A stretch of 64,000 nucleotides of DNA from positions 1,403,501 through 1,467,500 of the forward strand of contig NC_092569.1 in assembly GCF_037975245.1 (NCBI RefSeq). Direction: 5' to 3'. A program made the position numbers and the translations under genes. Under the pieces are notes generated by a model. That model searched no databases, was not told the DNA's origin, and saw only the letters and a list, made by a program, of their open reading frames with translations. The stretch is from Apostichopus japonicus. Its lineage: Eukaryota > Echinodermata > Holothuroidea > Aspidochirotida > Stichopodidae. This document shows positions 1 through 12,157 of the stretch, one piece after another; position 1 is the first letter of the stretch, and the number at the start of each line of letters is the position of its first letter.

Positions 1-672
1 GGGGGGACATCTGCTTGGATGCAGGCGAATTACTGTCAAAGCGGAGCGCCACCATTGGTTGGCGCGCAGCGTACAACAAAATTTCTGGTTTTGATAGCCC
101 CCCAGATGACCGGAAATGGCACTTCTCGGGCTTGAAAATGACCAACCAGATGTACACTTTTGCCTGAGAACCAAGTTTTTCCTATTAGTTTTTTTTTTTC
201 ATTCATAACCTTTTGTCAAGATTGTCACCAGTCACACATCATGTTCGACCTCATTGCATTTGTAGGTAATTCTACGTAACGCCCCACAATACCCGTCAGC
301 CCCACTTTTCAAGGTTTTAAGCCCATTATTTGTTCAGAATTTGAATAATAAATTCACTTCAAAACATACCCATAATGTTGCACTAAATTTCATCTATGGA
401 AAACCAATATAGAAAACCCCCCTCAACCACTAACAGACCGGTCAAAATTGTACGAGTATAGAGGGAAGTATACTATGATGAAGAATGTTGGTCAAGGAAT
501 TTTCGAAATTTCAGACACAGTTAAATTATTGGTGTACAAATATTAAAACCTCTTATAACGGCTACTATAAAACTTCGATATCATAGAAAATACCAAAAAA
601 AATATGCAATATGCTCGAGGGGGAGGGCGGTCTCCACCCCTTCACCCCCCCCCTCTTGGCTACGCACCTGCG
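1..672 (+). repeat. Dispersed repeat family R1, long copy
   Basis: This segment matches 57071-57700 over most of its length, and its inner part matches 17039-17245. Near its start it carries a GC-rich hairpin, GCGCCACC then GGTTGGCGC, shared by all R1 and R2 copies. It ends in a C-rich run followed by CTTGGCTACGCACCTG, the complement of the CAGGCRCGTAGCCAAG end seen on related elements. The left end may lie outside the window. The similarity with the copy at 17222 continues into CGGTTAGAAATCTT, so the true boundary may be slightly further right. There is no long open frame. It is probably a non-autonomous DNA transposon. Confidence 0.7.
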
Positions 673-895
673 GTTAGAAATCTTGTAGGAAACAGGCCAA
701 ATGGAAACCCAGTGAACCCATATCGATGTGGATCCTATGTATGATTGTACGTACTTACACTCATACACAAGATGCAAACCAAATTTCATTACGGATGCGC
801 TCCGTCTAGCTATTCATTTCGAGAAAAAAAAAGTAAAAACCACTTTCGGTCATATATAGATACAAATTGTGACACGGTTAGACAGGCGCTTTGCG

Positions 896-1095
896 AGGAA
901 TTTGCCAAGGGAGGGGCTAAGCTTGTACCCAGACTTTCTAAGCGTAGCGCCACCATAAGTTGGCGCGAAGCGCAAAAGAAAATTTTGGCCGAAAATGCCT
1001 CCCAGATCGCTGGAAATTGCACTTCCTAGGCCTTGTTAGTTGTATCTAAGCATTTTCTATTTTGAAATTACTAGCGATATCATAAAAAAAATACA
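896..1095 (+). repeat. Dispersed repeat family R2 copy
   Basis: This copy shares the order TTTGCCAAGGGAGGGGC, GCGTAGCGCCACCAT, AGTTGGCGCGAAGCG, GAAATTACTAGCGATATCAT with 49583-49898 and 58298-58515. The hairpin resembles that of R1, so the families are probably related. The ends are less clear here than at 49583-49898. Confidence 0.65.
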
Positions 1096-2115
1096 AAACA
1101 TATGCTTAAAAAAAACTATGCCACCAAATATTGGGGGGGATATTAGATACTATATCCCCCACCTGAAATATTGGGGGACATGTCCCCCCCCCGCCCCCCC
1201 CCCAATGATCGCCACCCATGAATACCTGATACCTCGGCTCAGAACAAACGGAGCCAATCTTTTGATAGATTGTTGCGCTAGGTGGAAGCACTGAACATAT
1301 TTTCAGCAGATATCGCTATCACGCAGCACAACAAGGTTCGTGGTGTATGGTCGCAATCGTCGCATCGACCATTGCCATGCCATGCTGTGTGACCATTCTC
1401 ATGATTACTACAGATATTGTATTATTCTTATTCTGCCAGATGCAGACGAGAAAATTGTGTAACTCTATTTCCCAAATTATTGAACAAAAAATATAAGCGA
1501 ATCGCACTGATGAGTGTTTTTTTTTTTACCCCATTCCCAGTGGGGGGCCAGTGGGGGGGCCAGCCGATTTCATGGGGGGCCTCGGCCCCCCAGGCCCCCC
1601 GTAGCTACGCCACTGATTCACCCCCCCCCCCCCCACCCCACCTTTTCCACCATTATACTCATTAGTAAAGTAATCAGTAGAACCCTGCTAATTGTATATT
1701 TCACATCTACACTTTGATGTGTTTCTATGAGAACACCCCCAGGGCCCCCTACATGGTAGTCGGTCTCAACGACCACAGAGCCCCACCCTCTTCCTTTTTT
1801 TAACTTCTGGGTTCGCCCCTATTTACATCTATACCACCCTGTTCACATCCGCCCTGTTTACAAACATCAGGATGTCTTGTTCAATACATGCACTGAAAGT
1901 TATAGACATAAAAACCCATGTAATATATCATAATAAAAGATAAGCAGTCTTATAAATTACACGTTTATCTGTTTTATGGGTCTCTGCTGACTGAAAACTG
2001 ACATATAAATGATAATGACAATAAATAAAATAACTATAGGCATTGAATCCTGTTGGTTTACTGCAAATATAAATACATATCTATGGCATATCATAAGTGA
2101 AGATATTTTATACAG
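1096..2115. other. Intergenic, homopolymer-rich DNA without a gene
   Basis: Long G or C runs lie at about 1133-1205 and 1540-1635. The piece GTAGCTACGCCACTG near 1600 looks like the end of another short inverted-repeat transposon. The rest is AT-rich and shows no coding exon that could be supported. Confidence 0.5.
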
Positions 2116-2430
2116 ATATTCTGATTACAGCAACCTATAGCCAAAATACAGAATACAGATTGCAACCTATAGCCAAAATCTAGTATCAAGATTGCAACAT
2201 ATGGCCAAAAATGAAGTATAAAGATTGCAACCTATAGCCAAAATATAGAGTAAAGATTGCAACCTATAGCCAAAATAAAGTATATAAAGATTGCAACCCA
2301 TAGCCAAAATATAGCAAAAGATTGCAATCTATACCCAAAATGTATAGTATAAAGAATGCAACCTATAGCCAAAAATATAGAGTACAGATTGCAACCTATA
2401 GCCGAAATATAGTATAAAGATTGCGACAAT
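2116..2430. repeat. Minisatellite, about nine 32-36 bp units
   Basis: About nine degenerate units share the core GATTGCAACCTATAGCC followed by AAAATATAG and an A-rich spacer. Units differ by short indels, so the open frames crossing the array are by-products of repetition. Confidence 0.8.
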
Positions 2431-3777
2431 TTGGAGGGGTGGGGTGCGCGATGGGAGGGGACGGGTGGGAGTTTGCGTGATCTCTTCTAACACACCCGCG
2501 GTTGTGCAGTAAACTATACATGAGCCACATAAATATGTCCATATATAAATATGTTAGAACATTAGTACGAGATTAATACGAATGTTTCCTATGCGTCGGC
2601 TGTTTTTCAAGCTATACAATCAATTAAATTTGCTGCATCATGGGAGCAATATGGTCTCTGGAGCCTTTACGTGCGGTGCCATGCAGGCTATTAGACGTTT
2701 CGGGTACGTTCAAATTGTTGGTAGGGAGAAAAAATAGAATCATTTAAAGTTCGTAACCTATCTTTTATCATAACTCATATAAGCGTCTCACATGACTATT
2801 GTAGGTGCTGGTTGGCTTTGGTTCTATAACTCTCTTACACCTGGTGCACTTCTGGCAGGGTTTTCTTGCCAAGTCTGGTCGGGATATTCCTGCAATGCAT
2901 CAAAATAATAGCTGGCTGGTTACACTTTGTACTGAGTGCAGTATGTTCTAAGTTTGGCTGGAGCCAAGTACTGTACAAATTATGTATTGGCTGCGAAGCG
3001 AGTGTCAGGTATGGCATGTAATAACTCTCCCTTTTCGCCTCTCACGGTAGCCTACAATACAGGGCCACTGAAACTAGTTGAGGGGAGGGCCCGAGGGGAG
3101 GGAATGACCCCAATAACTCACCGTTTGGTCTGGCATAGTGAGACCACAAGTGGCAATTTTAACACCACTTATTGTTGTCCTAAATACTGCTACCTCTCTC
3201 GCCCCATATCAAGTCGGATATGAAACATTATCGGAAAGCATAGGCCTTTCCTCACCACAACTCCTCCACTCCCAACACACCTCCCAGCTGCCCGCACACA
3301 CCTCTTACCCGCCCCCTTGATCCTTCCTCCTATCCACTCTCTTTACACCATGCAGCTAGGAGTTTTGTAAAGCTGGACCTAAGGTGTATGATGCAATAGC
3401 AAACTTGTGCAAGACGCTACCAAAGTTAATACCAATCCCTCTCTCCCCTACCCCTCATGCCACCCCATCCTCCTCTTTAAGCATATACTCGATAATCGAG
3501 TTCATAACTTCTAGTACAGTTGAAACTTAAATAATTCCCCTTACATCATTTCATAATCATACCTGTTAAACCAATTGACTAGAAATGTATCTACGTGAGT
3601 CTTTAAACGAAATTATTCACATCAAATTAATTTCCTCCGAAATGATTCATTTAGGTGAGTAAATGTGTTATTTCTCGGTACCAAACACAACGAAACCACT
3701 TGTTTTCACGATTATCCGAATAACGGCCAAGTTGATGAACCTCACGTAGCCATGATAAAAACCCTCTGATATGATAC
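2431..3777. other. Intergenic DNA, no gene recognised
   Basis: Unique-looking sequence with short open frames on both strands but no recognisable domain and no exon chain. Confidence 0.4.
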
Positions 3778-3961
3778 TCGCCATGACTTTGAGACCATGT
3801 CACGCTTAGGATGAATGTCAACTTGCACTTCCTTGACAAGGCCACAGACGTGCCCCTCACTATCATACAATGGGATTGCAACAACAGACACAACCCACGT
3901 TTCACGGGGGATGTTATTCATATCATATGCGGGTTTACTTCCGACCAGTGTGTAGCAATAA
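3778..3961 (-). other. Candidate coding exon, unrecognised
   Basis: On the minus strand a splice-acceptor-like CTCTTTGCAG is followed by a frame open for about 60 codons with mixed, protein-like composition, including the stretch ETWVVSVVAIPLYDSEG. A possible donor, GTATCA, follows GGCGA at the low-coordinate end. The frame stays open both upstream and downstream of these boundaries. No neighbouring exon was found, so this could be a gene fragment, a pseudogene remnant or chance. I do not recognise the family. Confidence 0.25.
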
Positions 3962-6700
3962 CTGCAAAGAGATAAGCACCTTACGGAAATGGACACGAGC
4001 CATCACTTAGAAAGACAGTAAGTAAAGAAATAAACGTAAAATATGGCACAAAATTAATATCTTATTAGTATTTTTTCAGACACTTGTCACCCAAATAAAC
4101 AAAATGCAATGAAAAGTTCTCAAGAAAGTAATTTCTGTAGTATTCACCATAGATTGATAGGTCACAATGTTGTGAACCATGGGATTTAGAGTGCATGACC
4201 CATGCCATGCATGGTTCACCCTCAGAGAGGTACGTTATCCCGAAGGAATGAGGTGGCGGTGGTGTTGGCTACGTGTGGGGATTTACTTAGTCAATATGAC
4301 TGCACGTATCCCTATCTAATTTTGTCCACTATCCGCGTAAAAGGAAACATTCCGTATCTCACCACAGCAATTATGAGAAATTCCTTTAATATAAATATAT
4401 ATAAGTAACTATAGTTCAGTGAGTAAAAATTCCATATCATATATTATGACTATGTTAAGAAGGTACAAATTTATGAAGTCGAAACTATTAATTTCCCCTT
4501 CGATGTGCTATCGAGCCATACAGCTGACAAGCGGACAGAACTCGTGCAATATACTGCACTGATGATTTGTGACTTCGGCCCATACAAGCACGTCACTGAA
4601 TCATAGCTTTTCAAGGCTTCCGTATTGTTTTCATTTTGGTGCATGGTTTCGTTTCGTTTCGTTTATTCCAGTATAAATTGCATAAAATACAGTTCATAAA
4701 TAGGAAAATGGTGAGTATAATAATTAAAATAAATTAAATAAATAAATAAAATGTTATGTGCCTTCATAAAATGTATAAAAATTATGAAAACAGTAACCCA
4801 ATTAGAGAATAAAAAAATTGTGGAAACTATACAAATTACATCAAATCAAGTCATTTAAAGTGTCATGTTGAATAAAAATAGATGCTCTGTATACAAACGA
4901 GTTTCTGAAAACTTGCACTCTATATTCTGGTGTCAGGCTAGACAGCAACAGTAGCTAATCCTGTGCGTTTTGTTCGAAGGATTAGCCTTCTATTTCAAGA
5001 ATGATTATCAAATACCAACATAAAACTTGATCACCTCTCAAGGTCTGAATAATGAGTAAATTTCAGGCACTGCTCTAAGCTCATACTTCAAAGTAATAAC
5101 GTTGGCTAATGGCTATAGTGTGTAGATAATCAGGACTAGCCGGACTGGAGCACTTGGGCCGAGACACTCCCCTACCCTCTTTCGCAGGACAATTGACACC
5201 CTCATCTCTGCCTCCATCGTGAGTATATAAAACAACATCACCCTCCATAATTGTTGGTGCCTCTCCAACTTAAGGTTCCTGGCTATACGGTTCTATAGAT
5301 AATGTTTTAGCCAAATGACGAAGGATTTCACTTGGGTTTTTCAGATACAGACAAGAACCGATGTATTTTAACGAGTGCCCATGAAACGTGGGCGTAGTAT
5401 GGGCGGATGGGACTGATCTGGCTTTTACGTAGCTATTCTATAGGCCCAAGTGAAATGAACAAGAAGAATTGGAAGGTTTAGTCTGTTGTGGGGGGGGGGG
5501 GGCTTGGTGGATTGGACAAATCGCAATTGCATGTAATTGTCGTCCTAGGCTAGGCGGGAGGAATGGTGCAACTCTTTCTCGATCGATGCAAAATAAAATC
5601 CGCTACTGAGCGTTTTGTACCCCGACTGGAGTTGGAGGGGGGGGGGGTATAAAGAAGTTCCGTGACTCGATCCTCCCCCCCCAATTTGTCCACGTCACTG
5701 ATCAATCTACAAGGAATGGTGACTTTATCTATAAGTTCAGGAGGTGGCCACGATTTAGTCCTATCTGAGGGTCATGGTGATATTAATCGGTGGCCCGCAA
5801 CACTTGTACTGATATGAAGACAGTTTAAGTTCAATTGCCGGCATTTTGGATATTCTGCCTTGCGTGGCCTTATCGATAAGATTAAAGAACCCGTACCTTG
5901 TGAGGAAATGCCCTCAGTAGTATATCACTTTTATCATCGCCCATGTTGACATAAATTTATAGCCAATATGAACAATGAATACATCTAGGAGAAATTTCGG
6001 AGTGTGCGGTACCGCGTTAAATTATATGGTTAAGAAAGCCTATAGGCTGCAGAAAATTTAACATTTGATCGGCCGAAATGTATCCACCTGTGATCTCTGT
6101 ATAGGCTCAGTATACAAACAGCAGAAACGCCACTTTTAAAAGACCCAATTTCGCTGCTTGGCCGGTGATCCAATCTTCACGGTATGATATATATGCATTG
6201 TCGCCGGAGATCCTGCAGTATTCCTCGAAAGAGGGGACCAGGGAGGCAAGAATTGATAGACACCAATCGTATAGGCCTTCGCTACCGAAATGGCGATGCA
6301 AATATCGGTAAAATAAAAGGATCGACGGCGCGTTAAGTATATGCACTTAAGATTTGCAAAGGTGTGTTTAAAAAGAGTCTTGATTCTGAAAAACTTAACG
6401 GAAAACAATATTGACAATTTTCAAATTCTGGAATTTGCGGTAGGGAATGCACAGATGATCCATTCTGTCGTCCGAATCCCCCTTCCCCCTCCCCTCCCTC
6501 CCCTCCCCTCCCCCTCGTCTCCCACATATTGAACCCAGTTTTCAGTCAACTACAAGGAATTGTTTAGAACTTTTCAATGTTTTCACTCCGCACCACATTT
6601 TATTTGCAAGGAAGTATTCGTTCGAAAGCTTTAAAACACCCGAATAATTTATATTGTAACCCCGGCTTAGGGGATTCCTCGGTTTCCGTAAATCAGCTGC
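3962..6700. other. Intergenic DNA, no gene recognised
   Basis: AT-rich sequence with simple repeats, such as TTTCG and AAAT units near 4645-4750, and two G runs near 5490 and 5637. A C-rich stretch follows the second run and ends in CACGTCACTGATC, like the ends of short transposons elsewhere in the window. No exon chain was found. Confidence 0.4.
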
Positions 6701-6769
6701 TGTATGCATGCTTGTTTCGCAAACGTTCATTCATGGAACAGGCCGCTGCTGCGTGATCAGTCCGTTGTC

Positions 6770-6790
6770 AGTCTTCTCTGATTGGTTGAA
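6770..6790 (+). promoter_or_regulatory. Inverted CCAAT box upstream of KLF10/11
   Basis: CTGATTGGTTG contains an inverted CCAAT motif, the usual NF-Y target, about 350 bp upstream of the proposed start codon. A GC-rich stretch with GCGGAGCGCGCG follows at about 6855. No clear TATA box is seen. The transcription start is unknown, so this is an inference from motif and position. Confidence 0.3.
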
Positions 6791-7128
6791 AATTATTCGT
6801 CAATGCTCTGATTAGTCGAACCTCTGACAACACCCCCAACTGACCTTTCTCACGCGGAGCGCGCGTTGTTTTGGTCTTGAATCACCTGAAACGCCCTAAG
6901 CATGATCAAAACATATGATTGTGAAAGAGACTATCCGAGATAGGAAATATCGATGCACGTACAGTATACTGTTTACTGGTAGTAGGCCCTAGTACTAAAA
7001 CTGTACATGACGATATATCGAGATTGGTAACACAAAAGGAACGACGTTATTACATCGAACTATTTTACATGAGGAATCTATTGGGATTTAGTTAACATAT
7101 TCCTTGTTCGTATATAGGCAATTCTAAT

Positions 7129-10100
7129 ATGGAATGTTTTCCTCCGTCTCCGCCATCAAGTCCTCCGTCGCAGTTGGTAAGTTGGAGTTTTGTTTTGCTT
7201 TTGCTCGTTACGATTAAGAATTAAGAGACTATTGCCATTGTTATGTTGTTTTAAATTTAATATTTATTTAAATTACATTTCACGAAAGTCTATCGTAACC
7301 GATTTTTTTTTTTGCGTTCCGTCACAAGCAAGAACTTAGGCATAAATGAACCTTATAAGATATTGTGCCACAGCTAGGCCTAGGCCATAGCTGGGCAAAG
7401 TTCTGATGACTATTTTGACGGGCTTAATTTTTGTTCGTGTATAGTTCAGCACAGCCCTGACTCCTCGAGGCCAAGGAATCCAAACAGTAACACTTACGCT
7501 TACTTAGCAGGCAACAACCGAATGGTTTCCCTAATTCAAATACAATTTCCATGACACCTAAACTTATACGTGATACTGCTGATACTAGGCAGAGGCACCG
7601 CGTAACTTCTGCTTCCAGTTCTAGTATACTCTCCATGGCCCAGGGCCTAGGCCCTAGTTCTAACTTAGGCCTAGGCTAGCCTAGACTTAACCTAATCTTA
7701 ACTTAACTTAATCAGTAGGCCCTACCAATAGTTTACTTATGTTTTATCATAGCTTACTTTAGTCAAAGTCTAGCCGTTTTTAAGGGTCAAAATAAACTTT
7801 ACCTAGCCAAGCCGGGACCAAAGCTAACATCGGGCTGAATTTGTTCTGACTTGCTGTTTCAGCAAGTTGAGCCTGGTGTTAGGCATAGGGTCAAGGTTTT
7901 TCTTACAACCCGAAATATTGTGGAACTGTGAGTGTGACCCCGACAGTAGGCCAAAGTCCTAGCCTAGGCCCAATCGTGTTTGCAAACATAATTCATTTTA
8001 TCTTCGAATTGATCCTCCTGCCATTCATCAGTATGGCTTCCATTTACTGATTTCAAATTGCTGTCAACATTTTCCGGTAATAGGCTATGCTAAAATCACT
8101 TTGTTATCGAAACAGACAATGATTTAAGCTAGTTATAGAAGTATTATTTATAAATTGAAGGCCTAAGTTGTAAGTAATCAGGATTTTTATTTGTTTGTTT
8201 CATTTTGCAATGTCTTGCTACGGATTACTGAGTAGCTGTTAATAGAAAAGTTGGGTTGAAATCACAAGTCAGTTGTTCCTCGTTTATGTTATACTTACTA
8301 TCAAGGGAAAGAAAACGATTTTTGAATGATTACACATTTCATATAGCCTAGGAGTACTACACTACAGGCTAGATATGCCTAAATTAGTAAATAAAAGTGT
8401 AACCCTTCTAGTTCTAATTTGACTTTTAAACTTTTTATTGGTTCAGAGAGAAACAGTAGAACCAACTTTGATGAGATTGTGTGTTCTTCGTAACATGTAT
8501 ACGGTTCAATGTCCTTCCAAATCATCGTAATTCGTCATGACTACAAACATCGTGATTTTGGTACTGATAGCGATATACTATGAGTATGACTAGCAGTCAC
8601 ACTAGTGAACACACGTGCTGTGCATGTCTAATTAACATAACAATTCGCAGGGGTTTGACCGTTGCTTTCTTTTGTTTTGATGATTACCATAACAGTCGTT
8701 AGCTCTATTGAGGGGTGGAGTTTATCATCAAATCCAACCACTGCGCGAAAACTACAAAGGTCATGCACATTTTTTTTTGTATTGTATCACGATCGGAGTT
8801 TGTCATGAAAGAGACCTTGTAGTAACAAATTCGTTCAAAGTTAATGACCTGATAAACTGCGTCGATAGTAAACACACACCAAGAAGAAAACAATCGGCTA
8901 GGATGTGATCGATTACGAAAGGAGGCATGCTGCACCCTCCATAGGGCATGCTGGGGGAGTGTCCTGTGTGCATTGTTGCTACTGTTACGAAACAACATAC
9001 CATTTGTTCCATTCATGATAACCATCACGTTTGCACAAGCTGACCTTCCTTTAACTTTGAGGGCGGGAACTTATTTTAGTTTTACTGACATTATAGGTTT
9101 ATATCACGTTCAAATTCTGATAAGCATGCGTAAGAAAAGAGGTTTATTTATCTTTTGTTGATATACTTTCTTGGCGTAGATTTATCTTCTGTTGTCATGT
9201 GCAACTTGCTATTTTCTAAGACTGTATGCAACCTTTGTAGTTAACTGCATAATTATTACACAAGAGGACAAGTATGTTTTCTAAATCTGTTTTGGTGAAC
9301 AAGGGAAATGTGATTATTTGTCAGCAAGAATTTTTTTGCATAATCAAATTTTGGCATCACTTACTAAAATGTCCCATAAGTTAAATTAATGCCCCGTCTT
9401 AGGGAAAGGGAGAAAAGTTAAGAGCTGGGCGGGCCGGGGGGAACTTGAAGGGCTGGGTAAAAAGATGTACACTTTTCAGTTTGATAGTCCCAAGAGTTTT
9501 GATTCTCTGCAAATAAAATGTCAATGCCATTAATAAATAATTTGATGATGGTTTAGCATATGCATAAATTTCTTTTTTCCTTTTTTTCCCCTTTCTTCTT
9601 GAAGGATTCTACTCATTTCAAGCCCACAAAAGAAACAATGAATGTTGCCAGATCTGATTTTGATGCTATTCAGACGTTGCTCTCCATGAGGAGAATGTCA
9701 CCCCCAGTCTCTGAGGACTCATGTAGCAGCATGGAGAATTCAGAAGATGAAAGACGCCGGATACCGGTGGTGCAGGCCCTTCGTGTCCCCCCATTGGTCG
9801 AATCAATGTCCGGGTTGGTCGTCAAGCCAACCTTGAAACAAATTTATCCTGAACAGCATTCAGTGGTGAGTACTGTCTTGAGCATTGTATCATGGAACTA
9901 GTGGTCCTCAAGTGGTCGACAAATTTACGTGGTTATATTTGTTGTTTTTGTCATCAATATTTCAATTTGATCAAAGTACTTAAAACTTTTAGCTTCCTTG
10001 CAAAGCTGAGCCACAACCTAAATGATATGAAACTTGCCTTTCTTGACATTTGTTTCAATTGTTTAAATCATTTGAAAAGTTAACTTTGGATTTTACTAGG

Positions 10101-12157
10101 TGTGTCTTCTAGGGTTAAATTTTGTTCTGTGCGACATTTGCCATTAGTGTTTAAATTGGACATGAAAAGAGGCTTTATTGAAAATAGATTCTTTCTGCTG
10201 TCAGTTTGCTCAAAACAAATCTATTGGGAAAAAAAAACATTTTTTCACCTTAATTACCTCGTATAAGTTTTTAGAGAAAATTGTGTCAATGCCACAACAT
10301 GCACATTGGTTGATTGAGGGCACTTGTTGTTTGCTTTAGGTAAAGTGTGACATCATGGTGAGATTTATACATCTTGATGTCAGGATTTTTGGGGTCTTAC
10401 ATGATCAGCTATTCAGATAGTTCAAGTTGTATTTTGTTCCTCTTCTTGAACTCCACAGGACATCATGACGCCTCCCATGACTCCACCACACAGTAAGGTT
10501 GCAATGTCTGATGTCATTCCTCAAGTCTCCATGTGTCAAGCTTCTCAGCCTTCCAGTCACACCACCTCTGTCCTGGTTCACACTAACTCCCTACTGATGA
10601 CCCAGAGGCAGGCAGCTTGTAGCGTCGTCTGCGCTACGCCAAGCATTATGAGCAGTAGGGTATCACCGACTGCCTCCTCAGATCAAAATAAAGCACAGGT
10701 GATAGTCAGAACTTCATATGATAAACCTGCAACAAGAGAACAAACTGGTAGCCTTGAAACCTCACATGCACAACAACAGCAACATCACCAGCTGGAACAA
10801 ATCCCAATGGAGGCGAGTGCCCCGACAGCAACACCACCACCACCACCAATTGTGCAACAACACGGAGTTCAGGCAGTGCTGTTAAGTAGTGGTGCTCAGA
10901 CACAGGGACAATGCACAAGTACAAATATGCCATACAGAACTCAGACGTTTGTGCAAGTCTCGCAAGCAAATGCTGTTAAAACGTCACAACCTATGTCTTT
11001 CGTCAGCCATAACGTTCAGCTGGGCCAGTCCCACCCGACGGAAGACGGCTCTCTTAAGACTGTCCTCATGGCAATGCCACTTCACACAAATTTAATTCTG
11101 GTCGGGTCAGTTCCGACGAGCAAGACTGAGAGCTCGACAGGACAAAAGTTGATCCCACTCGCTCCTGCCCCTGCACCGAACACCCCTGCGGCAGCCATCT
11201 TGAACAGGCAGCAAGCAGTAGCTCAGATGGAGTTCTCCCGAAGGAGAAATCACGTCTGCCATTACGAAGGATGCAACAAGACCTACTTCAAAAGTTCACA
11301 TCTCAAGGCCCACATCAGAACCCATACAGGTGAGTTTACTTTGAATGTCAAAGGTCACAGACCACTGAAGGTCCTTGATTGTTCAAAGGTCAATCTTATT
11401 TATTCCACTCATGTACAATAATGTTCGGTATGCAAAATGCTTGTCAAAGATTGATTTTGAAAATGGATGAAAAATGTTTGCAAAGGAATTTGAATGTTAA
11501 AGTAAGTTGAATTATGAATTTCCATGAGAATTGATTTATGAAAGATTGATAAACATTGCTTGGTTGGTAATGAATGTATTTCTTGTCACAATTTGATCAC
11601 TTCCATGTTGCTGACTCCAGAATGTTCCTTGCTCTCCCATGCAAATGCCCCATGAGAGTAACATTTGGAAGGGGGGGGGTGGTGGGGATGGGGATGGGAA
11701 AGAGCAAGAGCGAAGGGGTGGTGAGGTGCTAGACCGATTGATACTTTAAGGGTGAATGATTGTTTCACTTAACATGATCTGCAGTTTGTAGATGAGTTCG
11801 GAATGGTAGAAAGCTTAGCATCAAAATAATTTAGTTTTCTAATTCTCCTCAATATTAAATTTTTCAGGTGAGAAACCTTTTCAGTGCGTCTGGCAAGGCT
11901 GTGACAAACGGTTTGCGAGGTCCGATGAGCTGTCCAGGCACAAGAGGACTCATACAGGGGAGAAGAAATTTGTGTGCCCAATGTGCGAGCGTAGGTTCAT
12001 GCGCAGTGATCACCTGACGAAGCACGCCAGGCGTCACCTGTCGGTGAAGAAGGTTCCCAACTGGCAGCTCGAGGTCTCCAGGTTGTCCTCTATGGCAAAA
12101 GCTGCAGAGAACCAGAGCATGATTCCTGTCATGTTGGCCCCGTCACCTAGTAAGTGA
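7129..12157 (+). CDS. KLF10/11: Krüppel-like factor of the KLF10/11 (TIEG) type
   Basis: A C2H2 zinc-finger transcription factor acting in the nucleus on GC-rich or CACCC promoter elements. Exons 7129-7176, 9605-9865, 10459-11329 and 11868-12157 join in phase with GT/AG borders to give 489 residues; human KLF10 and KLF11 have about 480 and 512. Residues 33-44 ([12 protein letters not shown]) match the Sin3-binding helix of TIEG repressors. The middle is rich in Pro, Ser and Gln, with a Gln/His run at 206-217. Three fingers use C370/C375/H388/H392, C400/C405/H418/H422 and C430/C433/H446/H450, with TGEK linkers. The tail after the fingers keeps the KLF10/11-type KKxPNWQxEVSxL. A single gene here would fit the pre-duplication ancestor of the vertebrate pair. 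The short first exon is the least certain. The stop codon overlaps a donor-like GTAAGT. Confidence 0.92.
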
